From contig JACKLV010000009.1 in assembly GCA_024235755.1 (NCBI GenBank), positions 75,083 through 139,082 of the forward strand: a DNA stretch of 64,000 bases. The letters are read 5' to 3'. The notes under the pieces are model-generated. The model had not been told where the DNA came from and ran no database searches. It saw nothing but the letters and a program-made list of their open reading frames with translations. This DNA is from Burkholderiales bacterium. Its GTDB lineage: Bacteria > Pseudomonadota > Gammaproteobacteria > Burkholderiales > Nitrosomonadaceae. The position numbers and the translations under genes are program-made. Position 1 is the stretch's first letter. Each line of letters begins with the position of its first letter. Shown piece after piece: positions 1 through 8,101 of the stretch.

Positions 1-943
1 GGTCGCGCATAGCCTGTTTCCATTCTCGATTCAACGCATTATCGAATAAACGCCTATTGGCGATACCGGTTAATGCATCTTTGAATGATAACTGCTCCAA
101 CTCCTGGTTGAGCTGGAGCAGTTTCTTTTGTGTTTGTTCTTGCTGGTGTACGTGACGTTTGGTTTGATTGAAAAAATAAATCAGGGAAAATAAACCAATC
201 GCCCAAAATAAACCGTAGCTGATATAGATAAGCGTTAAAGATTTTTGTTTCGCTTTTAAATAAGGTGTCATAGGTACTGCAACACCCAACGCACCACTGA
301 GATCACCGACTTGATAACTTTGGTTGGTATGACATTGCAGGCACTCGGCGTTAACTAGCAACGGAATCATTAAACGGAAATGAGGAATGCCATTAATTTT
401 CACCACCTCTTTTTTCTCAATTGCCCCACTTTTAAATGCATACAAGGCACTTAATTCCCATTGGTCGGGCATGTTTTTTTGTGGATTAAGCAATGTTTCT
501 GGTAGTGCAGTTACTTTTCCTTTAGGAATAGCAAAGTCGCGATACTCCTCCATAACTTGAGTGAGAATATGCACAGGATTTAATAACGTAAGTATCCTTC
601 CTGAAGGCGTGACGATGTCGCGTTCCGGAATATGAGAAAGAAGCGGATTGGGTTCGACTTGTTCATTAACCGGTACATATACACCGCCGTGAGCAGCGCC
701 CCAGCGCCTGAGTGCAATGTCTCGATAAATATATGCTTGAGCAACATTTGATGCCAATTCAATCGACTGTTTATTCGCAATTTGGTAATGCCAGAATAGA
801 GAAACAGAAATAATAAGGGTCCATACAACGACCGTTATAACCAGCCAAATAGCGTGATGATGCAATTTATTTTGAGTTCGATTGGCAGTCTTCAATTGTT
901 CAAGCCGTGAATGTTTACAGGGCGTTTTGTGCGCAGATTGCAC
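1..943 (-). CDS. Membrane diguanylate cyclase with DUF3365/Tll0287-like haem-type sensor domain (partial, 3' end off window)
   Basis: The open frame runs off the left edge; 314 codons are present. There is a basic cytoplasmic start, a first membrane segment at about residues 31-52, an extracytoplasmic domain containing CLQCH (residues 201-205, a c-type haem CxxCH motif) followed by a GALGVAVPM-like strand, a second membrane segment at about 226-247, a short coiled coil rich in Q/E/L, and the start of a GGDEF domain (DALTGIANRRLF from about residue 279). The catalytic GGDEF loop itself lies outside the window, so cyclase activity is inferred. The start is taken as GTG at 943 because an in-frame stop sits 9 bases upstream. 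In this family the sensor domain is thought to bind haem and to sense redox or gas signals. Transcribed away from the glycan operon, it could regulate it through c-di-GMP. Confidence 0.8.
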   Translation of the reverse strand, partial: MQSAHKTPCKHSRLEQLKTANRTQNKLHHHAIWLVITVVVWTLIISVSLFWHYQIANKQSIELASNVAQAYIYRDIALRRWGAAHGGVYVPVNEQVEPNPLLSHIPERDIVTPSGRILTLLNPVHILTQVMEEYRDFAIPKGKVTALPETLLNPQKNMPDQWELSALYAFKSGAIEKKEVVKINGIPHFRLMIPLLVNAECLQCHTNQSYQVGDLSGALGVAVPMTPYLKAKQKSLTLIYISYGLFWAIGLFSLIYFFNQTKRHVHQQEQTQKKLLQLNQELEQLSFKDALTGIANRRLFDNALNREWKQAMRD

Positions 944-1229
944 GAGCAGTCAAACATACAAATCCCATTCTCATGTTTGATTCATTCATAATATGCTCAG
1001 CGATTGAGTTAAATGTAGCTATAACTAAGTTAGTTGTTCGATTGGTTGTATTGAATAAACTTTCCGGTTTTTAACTAACGAGGCTATTTCTTCGTATTGA
1101 GCAATAGCTGATATCCAGCACGTTGAATTTTACACGATCAACTAGGGCTGGCTTTTCGTAGGAACGTTGTCCTATGGCTACTGAGTTGACGAAGTGCATG
1201 ATGCAGCATTCGTCTGTTTATTTATAGAA

Positions 1230-1523
1230 TTATGTCAGTGTTAGTGTATCTGAAAATTTGTTGCGGGCAATATACTCCAAGTATTTTTTGGCTCTGTTGC
1301 TGACACCTGCGCCATGTTGAAGATAAGAATGCGCAGCTTGGCTGGGCGAATATTCGCAGGCCTTGTAACCTTGTAATTCAAGTTCGGCGGCTGATAACGA
1401 TGATACCGTGAGTCTGCCTTTACCTAGTTTAATGATTTCATATTTGCTGCCGTGCTTAGCGATGACTATTGCAGTTTGGCGATGATGGTTGACGACAACA
1501 GTTGGTTGCATGGTGTATTTCAA
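1230..1523 (-). CDS. Small hypothetical protein (97 aa)
   Basis: This 97-residue soluble-looking protein has no signal peptide or membrane segment. The N-terminal half (VVVNHHRQTAIVIAKHG, then KYEIIKLGKGRLTVSSL) reads like a small beta-rich domain. The C-terminal half is helical and rich in Tyr and Ala. Two start codons are possible (codons 1 and 5). It begins only 6 bases after the deacetylase gene, so it is probably the last gene of the glycan operon. I do not recognise the family and assign no function. A gap of about 290 bases separates it from the cyclase gene. Confidence 0.6.
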   Translation of the reverse strand: MKYTMQPTVVVNHHRQTAIVIAKHGSKYEIIKLGKGRLTVSSLSAAELELQGYKACEYSPSQAAHSYLQHGAGVSNRAKKYLEYIARNKFSDTLTLT

Positions 1524-1529
1524 GCGGAA

Positions 1530-2522
1530 TCACGATACGGTTTGAACGGTTCTATGCATATTCTGCATCATTTGTAATACAAAACGGTTGCGGCGGATGT
1601 TCCAAGGTGTAAATCTTGGAAGTTGATAAATATCTGCGTTTTTTGTTGCTGCTCCCCACGCGGTTGATACTGCGGCATCGAAACCGATTTCTTTGAGCAT
1701 GGCGACGTGCTCGGGTATGTAATCACGCCCTGGTTTGCCATTTGGGTACGCAAAATAACGAACAGGTGCTTGTATAATATTCTCCAGAATTTTTTTGCCT
1801 GATTCGATCTCAGTATAGGCAGCCGCGCTATCCAGGCGCGTCAGAATCGGATGATTGACAGTATGTCCACCTATTTCCATGTCAGCGTTGTGTAATTGTT
1901 TGATCTGCTCGGCGGTCATCATTAAACGTTCTGGCAGGGTTACGGGTATCAACTGACATAATCGGTCTAACCGTGCAAATCGCTCTTCATGCGGGAGGTA
2001 TTTGAATATATCAATCAGCGTGAATAGTGTTTTCCGGCGTTGTGCGAGCGAGCTGATATCATATTTGTCTAAACCAATTTCGCTCAGATCGAGAACAGAA
2101 TTTGGTGCGCGCCGCAGTAATTCAATCAGTTTGTCATTCCACATCATACCGCCATTAATAAAGCCGGCGGCAATAAAGAACGTTGCCACGACATTATATT
2201 TTTGCAGAATGGGTAATGCCACTTCGGCATTGTTGGCGTAACCATCATCAAAAGTAATACAGGCAGCCCGGCTCGGAAGTGTATTTTCTTGTAGCCTTTG
2301 AACGGCTTCATGCAGCGGGAGTACGTTAAAATGATTGGAGAGGTGGCGAATCTGCGCTTCAAAGCTCTCAGCATCTTCTTGGCCGAACAGCAATTCATCA
2401 GGTTCCTTTGGGACTCTGTGATAGAGCACAATAGATAAACGTGCGCGATGCCCGCCGGGAGACAATAATGAAGCAGCTGTGTTGATAAAGGACGTGTTCA
2501 TGCGTGCTATAAAATTAGACAT
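1530..2522 (-). CDS. Polysaccharide deacetylase family protein (NodB homology, CE4)
   Basis: A 330-residue protein with the NodB-type deacetylase fold. The ITFDDGYANN motif (about residues 88-97) holds the catalytic and metal-binding aspartates. The metal-binding histidine pair is in EIGGHTVNHPIL (about 215-226), and FAYPNGKPGRDY is the later conserved motif. The family removes N-acetyl or O-acetyl groups from polysaccharides. Similar proteins sit in exosortase-A-linked glycan clusters. No signal peptide is obvious, so it may act on cytoplasmic intermediates or be exported without a cleaved signal. The gene overlaps the upstream methyltransferase gene by 8 bases, which suggests translational coupling. 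Confidence 0.88.
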   Translation of the reverse strand: MSNFIARMNTSFINTAASLLSPGGHRARLSIVLYHRVPKEPDELLFGQEDAESFEAQIRHLSNHFNVLPLHEAVQRLQENTLPSRAACITFDDGYANNAEVALPILQKYNVVATFFIAAGFINGGMMWNDKLIELLRRAPNSVLDLSEIGLDKYDISSLAQRRKTLFTLIDIFKYLPHEERFARLDRLCQLIPVTLPERLMMTAEQIKQLHNADMEIGGHTVNHPILTRLDSAAAYTEIESGKKILENIIQAPVRYFAYPNGKPGRDYIPEHVAMLKEIGFDAAVSTAWGAATKNADIYQLPRFTPWNIRRNRFVLQMMQNMHRTVQTVS

Positions 2523-3276
2523 TGTGTATATCCTGCTGACGTTGTCCGCTTAAGATGAACGAATGGCTGAACAATTGCCCCATGAACGGGAAATAACGAA
2601 AGAACCATCTGACAGGGTTCGTTTCCATGATCCACTGAAAGCGATACCAGCGGGCCGGTAATATGGGTAGCCAATGTAATTGAATGTTATTTAAACCATT
2701 CTTTTTCATTAATCTACGCAGATTATCAACGGTTTCATAACGTAAATGCATAGGTTTGTTTTGAATCCGGCGGCTAAATTGTTCCCAAAGATGGGGTAAA
2801 CACCGGCTGTTTAGGGCATCTAAACAAATGCGCCCGCCAGGCTTGACTGTTTTGGACAAGCTGTTAACCGCATGGGTTGAATCATTCAAGGCCTGTATAA
2901 CGCCGAAACAAATTGCGCCGTCGAAATAACCGGGTTTAATCGGTATCTTATTAATGTCTGCTACGCACCATGCAATCGATGATTCTCCTTTCAACCTGGC
3001 TTTCTGCAATGAAGGTAAAGAATAATCCAGACCAACAACTTCGCCACCTTGTTTTACAATAAACCTGGAGTAGGTTCCTGCGCCGCAACCGGCATCGAGC
3101 CATTTTTTCTTACTCGAGAATTGATCGTTGCTGTACCAAATTTCCTTGAATTTACGCAAACGTGCATCAAGTCCAGTTGGCGACCAGCCAGCAATACCTG
3201 CATCATCTTCTGCTTGCGCAGCAAAATTTTCGAATCTTTTTCGCCAAAGCTTTTCAAATGAGCGTGGTTTATTCAC
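2515..3276 (-). CDS. Class I SAM-dependent methyltransferase
   Basis: A 253-residue protein with a Rossmann-type methyltransferase core. Motif I is LDAGCGAGTYSRF (about residues 60-72), followed by VVGLDYSLPSL (acidic residue for the ribose of SAM), and a motif IV-like region near the ICFGVIQAL segment. The C-terminal part is basic and aromatic and may touch membrane or a lipid-linked substrate. GTG is used as start. It lies between a glycosyltransferase (11 bases away) and the deacetylase (8-base overlap), so it probably methylates a sugar or lipid-linked intermediate of the exopolysaccharide. The substrate cannot be read from sequence. Confidence 0.82.
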   Translation of the reverse strand: MNKPRSFEKLWRKRFENFAAQAEDDAGIAGWSPTGLDARLRKFKEIWYSNDQFSSKKKWLDAGCGAGTYSRFIVKQGGEVVGLDYSLPSLQKARLKGESSIAWCVADINKIPIKPGYFDGAICFGVIQALNDSTHAVNSLSKTVKPGGRICLDALNSRCLPHLWEQFSRRIQNKPMHLRYETVDNLRRLMKKNGLNNIQLHWLPILPARWYRFQWIMETNPVRWFFRYFPFMGQLFSHSFILSGQRQQDIHNV

Positions 3277-3287
3277 TTCTGGATATA

Positions 3288-4526
3288 CTACGTGAGGTTG
3301 AGTCTTTGGTTTTGTTCGGCCAGTGAAAGATAAATAGATTGATAAGGTGCGACGCTGACTGTCCAGTTACGTTTTTGTCTAACTTTTTCGAGACCGTTTT
3401 TGATTAGAAAAGAAAAGTCTGACTGCATATATACTGTTTTTAACAGTGTGACCAGGTTGTCCAGATTGCCTGCCTTGAACAACAAACCATCTTCATGGTC
3501 GGCAATCAATTCCTGATGACCACCTACATCGGAAGCGATACATGGTTTTCCCATTGCCATAGCTTCCAATGGTTTCAGCGGTGTGACCAATTCGGTCAGC
3601 CGCATAGGTAGTCTGGGATAAATGAGCAAATCAATCAAGCTGTAATATTTCATTACCTCACTATGGTTGACTCTGCCGGTAAAAGTGACCCGATCGGAGA
3701 TGCCGAGTTGGGAAACCAAAGCTTTTAATGTATTTTCAGCTTGTCCTCCGCCGACCAGTAACACGTGAAAATCCGGGCACTCATCTTTTAAGATGGCTAC
3801 CGCTTTTAATAGTAATCCCAACCCTTCATATTCATAGAAAGAACCGATAAATCCAAGTACTTTTTTGCTACCCAGATTCAGTTGACTACATAAAAGCATA
3901 TCTTTTTCTTGGATAGGGTGAAACTTATCTGTATTGACGGCATTGGGTATGACGGTAATTTTCTCAGGAGAGACGCCACGTATTTGAATGTCTCCTTTCA
4001 ATCCGTCGCAGATGGTCGTAACATGATCCGCACGTTTGAGTACATAAGTTTCAAGTGCCCTGGATATTTTGTAACGCAAATCATTTTCCTGGCATGTGCC
4101 ATGACTGACTGCGGCATCTTCCCATGATGCGCGCATCTCATACAGGACTGGAATTTTATATTTTTTTCCGATGTGTAAGGCCGCCAATCCGTTAAGGCAC
4201 GGAGAATGGGCATGAATAATATCCGGTTGTTCAATAAGCATGAGTGATTCAATTCGCCTGATTAATGTCAGTACAACATCAAGCTGATTGAGCACAGGCA
4301 GCTTGCTCAGAAATGTTGGGAATGTTCGGTAAAATGACAATCCGTCAACAGTTTCAACGGCATCAATGCCATGACTGTTCTCAGAATGTTTGCTACTGGT
4401 GATCAACGCCGTTTGTATACCCATCTGGTGCTGAATTGACAAAATCGCACGGGTGCGAAAAGTATAGCCGCTGTGCAGGGGTAAAGAATGATCAAGCACG
4501 TGTAGCACTTTGATATCTTTATCCAT
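3288..4526 (-). CDS. Glycosyltransferase family 4, exosortase-A (TIGR04063-like) type
   Basis: A 412-residue GT-B enzyme. The N-terminal domain opens with VLHVLDHSLPLHSGYTFRTRAI, a start typical of the PEP-CTERM/XrtA-associated GT4 family. The C-terminal nucleotide-sugar domain has VPNAVNTDKF, VLGFIGSFYEYEGL, VLLVGGG and the EX7E-like region PLKPLEAMAMGKPCIASDVGG. It should add a sugar from a nucleotide donor to a lipid-linked oligosaccharide at the inner face of the membrane. It overlaps the transglutaminase-like gene by 8 bases. The family call rests on recalled sequence style, not on a search. Confidence 0.85.
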   Translation of the reverse strand: MDKDIKVLHVLDHSLPLHSGYTFRTRAILSIQHQMGIQTALITSSKHSENSHGIDAVETVDGLSFYRTFPTFLSKLPVLNQLDVVLTLIRRIESLMLIEQPDIIHAHSPCLNGLAALHIGKKYKIPVLYEMRASWEDAAVSHGTCQENDLRYKISRALETYVLKRADHVTTICDGLKGDIQIRGVSPEKITVIPNAVNTDKFHPIQEKDMLLCSQLNLGSKKVLGFIGSFYEYEGLGLLLKAVAILKDECPDFHVLLVGGGQAENTLKALVSQLGISDRVTFTGRVNHSEVMKYYSLIDLLIYPRLPMRLTELVTPLKPLEAMAMGKPCIASDVGGHQELIADHEDGLLFKAGNLDNLVTLLKTVYMQSDFSFLIKNGLEKVRQKRNWTVSVAPYQSIYLSLAEQNQRLNLT

Positions 4527-5520
4527 GGCTTACACGATTATTGAACATCCGGAAAAGGATTAGTAAAAAGAACGAACCTAAGATAGCGTTCAATACAATG
4601 ATAAAGATAACAGTGTATTTAAGTGATAGCAGATCCTTTTGTTGTTGTACGCTATCAGGATCGGGGTATAGCCGGATCTCTTGATTGATGCCCAGAATGA
4701 TGCCTGTAATTTGCTCGGCCATTCTGGAAAAAGAGCCCGCGAACTGAATAAGCGGGTTGGCATCATAGCTAAACACGTCATTGGCCCAGATCAAGAATAA
4801 CTGTGGCATGCCGCGCTGATAATAATCCAATGCAACCGTGTCATTCTGAAAGCCGAATCGTGCTTGACTTATTTTTTGGATAACTAACTGGCTTCGGTCT
4901 GTGCCGAGTAATTGCCGAAACTCTAAAACGGACAACGGTTCACCTTTACGGTTGGTCACATAAAAAGCGTTATACGTGTCAATAAAGATCCATTTCCCCA
5001 ACTGCTGATCATAAATCTCGTTAAAGGCATGTCCGTTTCCATTATATCGATCGAAAGACATGCCCCATTCCCTGACAGGAATATTTAGTGCATGCGCGAT
5101 ACCATTGAATACCTGGGTATAGTCTGAGCACCATCCGATGCCTTCATCCTGAATTTTCTTTAGCGCATCAACCGTATTGGATTGAATCGGTCCGCCGGAG
5201 CGATCGCGATCCAGAATTTTCTGAGCTGCAAGCAGGAATTTATCCATTTGAGACATTGACGAATCAATAGGCAGGGCGTCGATGAATTGCTGAAAGTAGG
5301 GCGGTGGTGTTTGGGTTTCAACCTTGAAATCAGCTGGAAAAGCTGATGGACTCCAGCTGAAATCATCGAGTTTTCCTGGCTGATGCACGAGTGAATTGCG
5401 GATTCTGGCTGCTTCCTCTGAGGGCGTTATCAAAGTGAGCAAATAGACGCAACTGATAACAATACCCAATGTTACCAAACCAAGTTGCAGAAAATATCTT
5501 TTTTTGATCATTTCCAGCAT
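4519..5520 (-). CDS. Membrane-anchored transglutaminase-like cysteine protein of the glycan operon
   Basis: A 333-residue protein with one membrane segment at each end (about residues 11-31 and 300-322) and a central transglutaminase-core domain. The likely Cys-His-Asp triad is visible: Cys in GIGWCSDYTQ, His in NGNGHAFNEIY, and Asp in WIFIDTYN. Such domains are cysteine proteases, amidases or acyl transferases. In exopolysaccharide operons their role is unknown. The domain between the two segments is expected to be periplasmic. Its start overlaps the end of the sugar dehydrogenase gene by 13 bases. A second in-frame ATG three codons in is an alternative start. Confidence 0.72.
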   Translation of the reverse strand: MLEMIKKRYFLQLGLVTLGIVISCVYLLTLITPSEEAARIRNSLVHQPGKLDDFSWSPSAFPADFKVETQTPPPYFQQFIDALPIDSSMSQMDKFLLAAQKILDRDRSGGPIQSNTVDALKKIQDEGIGWCSDYTQVFNGIAHALNIPVREWGMSFDRYNGNGHAFNEIYDQQLGKWIFIDTYNAFYVTNRKGEPLSVLEFRQLLGTDRSQLVIQKISQARFGFQNDTVALDYYQRGMPQLFLIWANDVFSYDANPLIQFAGSFSRMAEQITGIILGINQEIRLYPDPDSVQQQKDLLSLKYTVIFIIVLNAILGSFFLLILFRMFNNRVSHG

Positions 5521-6827
5521 ATTCCCATATACGATGCGCTGAGTTTATCTCTTTCTTTGATATTGACTAAGTCTAAGATAATTTGTTCTTTACGGGAAGA
5601 TTTAATTAATGTTGTAACCAGATCCGAATCTGAAATACCAACAACGATAATTTCGCTTGTGGATAACAGATTATCATAATCGGTTGTCATCAATGATCCG
5701 ATATGCGGGATGCTTGTTTCGATGAAATGTTTGTTTGCGCCGATTAATTTAGAGATATTGACCTCAGGATCATAAATTTTTAATGTGTATCCTTTTCCAA
5801 TCAGTTTTTCAGCTAAATCGACAAGCGGGCTTTCGCGCAAATCGTCCGTTCCGGTTTTAAAGCTGAGCCCGATGAAACCAATTTTTTTCAACCCCGACTG
5901 TGTGATTTTCTGTAAAGCGCAATCCAGATGCACGCGATTCGACGGTAAAACGGCTTTGAGCATGGGAATATCAACATCGTTCTGTTTGGCAATATAGTTG
6001 ATTGCTCTGAGGTCTTTGGGCAGGCAACTGCCGCCAAAGGAAAAGCCAGGTTTCATGTAGGCGCTGGAAATGTTCAGTTGTTTATCTTTGCAAATCAGCT
6101 CCATGACGGCGTGCGGATCGACTTTTATTGATTCGCACAAGCGGGCAACTTCGTTGGCGAATGTGATTTTAAGTGCATGAAAAATATTGCAGAAATATTT
6201 CATTGTTTCCGCTGTGGCAATATCAGTGTAGATGATTTCTGCTGGCAGATTTGAAAATAGTTGTTCAAAAACTGCTTGTGGTTGTTTGGAAGAAAGACCG
6301 ATGATCGTAAATGGCGGTTTATAGTAATCTTTGATGGAAGAACCCTCCCGCAAAAACTCGGGTTGAAAGCAAACATCAAAATCAACACCATTTGTTTTTC
6401 CTGAAAATTTTTCCAGTAATGGTATTAAAGTGTTTATTACCGTGCCTGGAAGCAGTGTCGAGCGAAAAACGATGATGTGATGATCTTTTTTTGATTTAAG
6501 TGCTTCGCCTAACTGTTCAGTTAACCGTAAAACCGCCGTTTGATCCTGATTGCCATTCGGCTGGGAGGGGGTTCCGACGCATACAAATGACAATTGCGTC
6601 TGTGATATGGCTTCCTGAGTCGATTCGGTCAGTTTTATCCGGCCTGAGGCAACGACTTCTTGAACGAGCTCCGGCATGCCGGTTTCAATGACTGGGGACT
6701 TGCCGGCTTTAATCAGCGCCAGCTTGGTGCTGTCAATATCAACTCCCGTTACATTGTGACCTTCTTTTGCAAGACACGCTAAAGATACTGCGCCAACATA
6801 ACCCAAACCAAATACACTGATATCCAT
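5508..6827 (-). CDS. Nucleotide-sugar dehydrogenase (UDP-glucose / GDP-mannose 6-dehydrogenase family)
   Basis: A 439-residue NAD-dependent dehydrogenase that oxidises C6 of a sugar nucleotide to a uronate. The Rossmann motif is FGLGYVGAVSLACLAKEGHNVTG near the start. FVCVGTPS and the catalytic cysteine in FGGSCLPKDLRA (about residue 261) are present. Overall it resembles AlgD (GDP-mannose dehydrogenase) more than classic UDP-glucose dehydrogenases, but the substrate is not certain. The ATG at 6827 is preferred over a longer frame because it directly precedes the Rossmann strand and has AGGAG upstream. It should supply the uronic acid building block for the exopolysaccharide. Confidence 0.88.
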   Translation of the reverse strand: MDISVFGLGYVGAVSLACLAKEGHNVTGVDIDSTKLALIKAGKSPVIETGMPELVQEVVASGRIKLTESTQEAISQTQLSFVCVGTPSQPNGNQDQTAVLRLTEQLGEALKSKKDHHIIVFRSTLLPGTVINTLIPLLEKFSGKTNGVDFDVCFQPEFLREGSSIKDYYKPPFTIIGLSSKQPQAVFEQLFSNLPAEIIYTDIATAETMKYFCNIFHALKITFANEVARLCESIKVDPHAVMELICKDKQLNISSAYMKPGFSFGGSCLPKDLRAINYIAKQNDVDIPMLKAVLPSNRVHLDCALQKITQSGLKKIGFIGLSFKTGTDDLRESPLVDLAEKLIGKGYTLKIYDPEVNISKLIGANKHFIETSIPHIGSLMTTDYDNLLSTSEIIVVGISDSDLVTTLIKSSRKEQIILDLVNIKERDKLSASYMGICWK

Positions 6828-6892
6828 TCCAACTCCTAACTTTTTTAATTTCAAATTCTGGAAGCTTTTATACTGAGTAATTGTCAGTTTGT

Positions 6893-8101
6893 TTAATTGT
6901 GAGTTTTTTCTGAATTGCGGCTTACGCAGTTCAAAATAAGAGACTCCATTTTTTTCATACTTCTTTGCCAGGCGTGATTGCTCAGCATTCTTTCCCGACC
7001 AGCTTTGGCATACTTTTCTCTTAACGGCGCTGATTCCATAAGATTGATCAGTTTTTCCGCGTATTCTGCCGGTGTGTCGGCAGTTAAAAAATGTTCACCG
7101 TCTATCGCGTCAATGCCACCTGCTGCAAGCGTGCTCGATACGACAGGAACGCCCATTGCCATTGCCTCCAAAATTTTGTTTTGTGTGCCACGGGCTATAT
7201 TTAAAGGAGCTACCATTGCTGCAGTCTTTAAAATATAAGGACGTACATCTTTTACGCTGCCGGTAACGACTACACCGTTTATTTTTTCTAATGCTTTTAT
7301 TTTCTTGGAAGGTTCGGCGCCAACAATGTAGAGCTTTGTGTCGGGTATTTTTTCTTGGATGAGCGGTAGGGTGTGGTGACAGAACTGCAGCATGCACTGC
7401 TGATTGGGAAAATAATCCATTCGACCGATGAATGAAATGCTGTGAGGATCGTATGCAGTGCCATCAGGTTGAAAAAAGTCAGCATCCACGCCATTGGGAA
7501 ACCAGTCGGTTTTTATTGCCGTGCCATAGCTTTCAAGTGTGTCCAGCTCGGCTCTTGTGGTGCATGTGGTTAAATCAAATTTCCGTGCCAAGCTTTTTTC
7601 GGAAAATTTCATTTTCGTGCCTTCCAACCAATAACCCCAGTTAAACGGAAAAGGTTTGAAGCTACGGTAAGTCAGCCATTTTTCAGAATCCATGTCGCCA
7701 TAATCAAGTATCTTTGGGATATGTTTTACGTTTTCAACGTATTGGGCAACCGATGAGCAATGTACAAAAATCAAGTCAAATTCTTCTTCCGCTAACCATG
7801 TGTTAATTTGCTTTTTTAACGTGCTGCTGAAAAAAAAGGCGAGTGATGATGGCGTAGGGGTTAAAAGGTTTATGATCATTCGAATCCACTGCACTGCGTC
7901 ACTAACTAGACCGATAGTATATTGATGGCAATAGTCCTTTATACCGGAGCACTCATTGTATTCCTGTTGCGATCTCGCCAGGGATGCGACCCATACTTGG
8001 TGTCCTTGCTGAGACAGGTGCTTGATCATATTAAACGGACGGATTTTGCCGCCACGTTTCGGCGGATACGGAAAGCGATGGCAAATGTATAAAATCTTCA
8101 T
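6893..8101 (-). CDS. Glycosyltransferase, exosortase-A associated (TIGR03087-like)
   Basis: A 402-residue GT-B glycosyltransferase. It starts MKILYICHRFPYPPKRGGKIRPF, characteristic of the PEP-CTERM/XrtA-system family. The C-terminal half has FPNGVDADFF, SISFIGRMDYFPN, LYIVGAEPSKKI and the donor-binding ILEAMAMGVPVVSS motif. It should transfer a sugar in assembly of the lipid-linked repeat unit. It overlaps the amidotransferase gene by 4 bases (ATGA type), so the two proteins are made in a coupled way. A gap of 65 bases separates it from the next gene in the operon. Confidence 0.87.
   Translation of the reverse strand: MKILYICHRFPYPPKRGGKIRPFNMIKHLSQQGHQVWVASLARSQQEYNECSGIKDYCHQYTIGLVSDAVQWIRMIINLLTPTPSSLAFFFSSTLKKQINTWLAEEEFDLIFVHCSSVAQYVENVKHIPKILDYGDMDSEKWLTYRSFKPFPFNWGYWLEGTKMKFSEKSLARKFDLTTCTTRAELDTLESYGTAIKTDWFPNGVDADFFQPDGTAYDPHSISFIGRMDYFPNQQCMLQFCHHTLPLIQEKIPDTKLYIVGAEPSKKIKALEKINGVVVTGSVKDVRPYILKTAAMVAPLNIARGTQNKILEAMAMGVPVVSSTLAAGGIDAIDGEHFLTADTPAEYAEKLINLMESAPLREKYAKAGRERMLSNHAWQRSMKKMESLILNCVSRNSEKTHN

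Noticed and set aside
944..1229. Possible c-di-GMP riboswitch or terminator between the cyclase and the small gene
   Set aside because: Only a 5-bp stem (TAGGA/TCCTA near 1160) without a T-run and no conserved riboswitch core were found.
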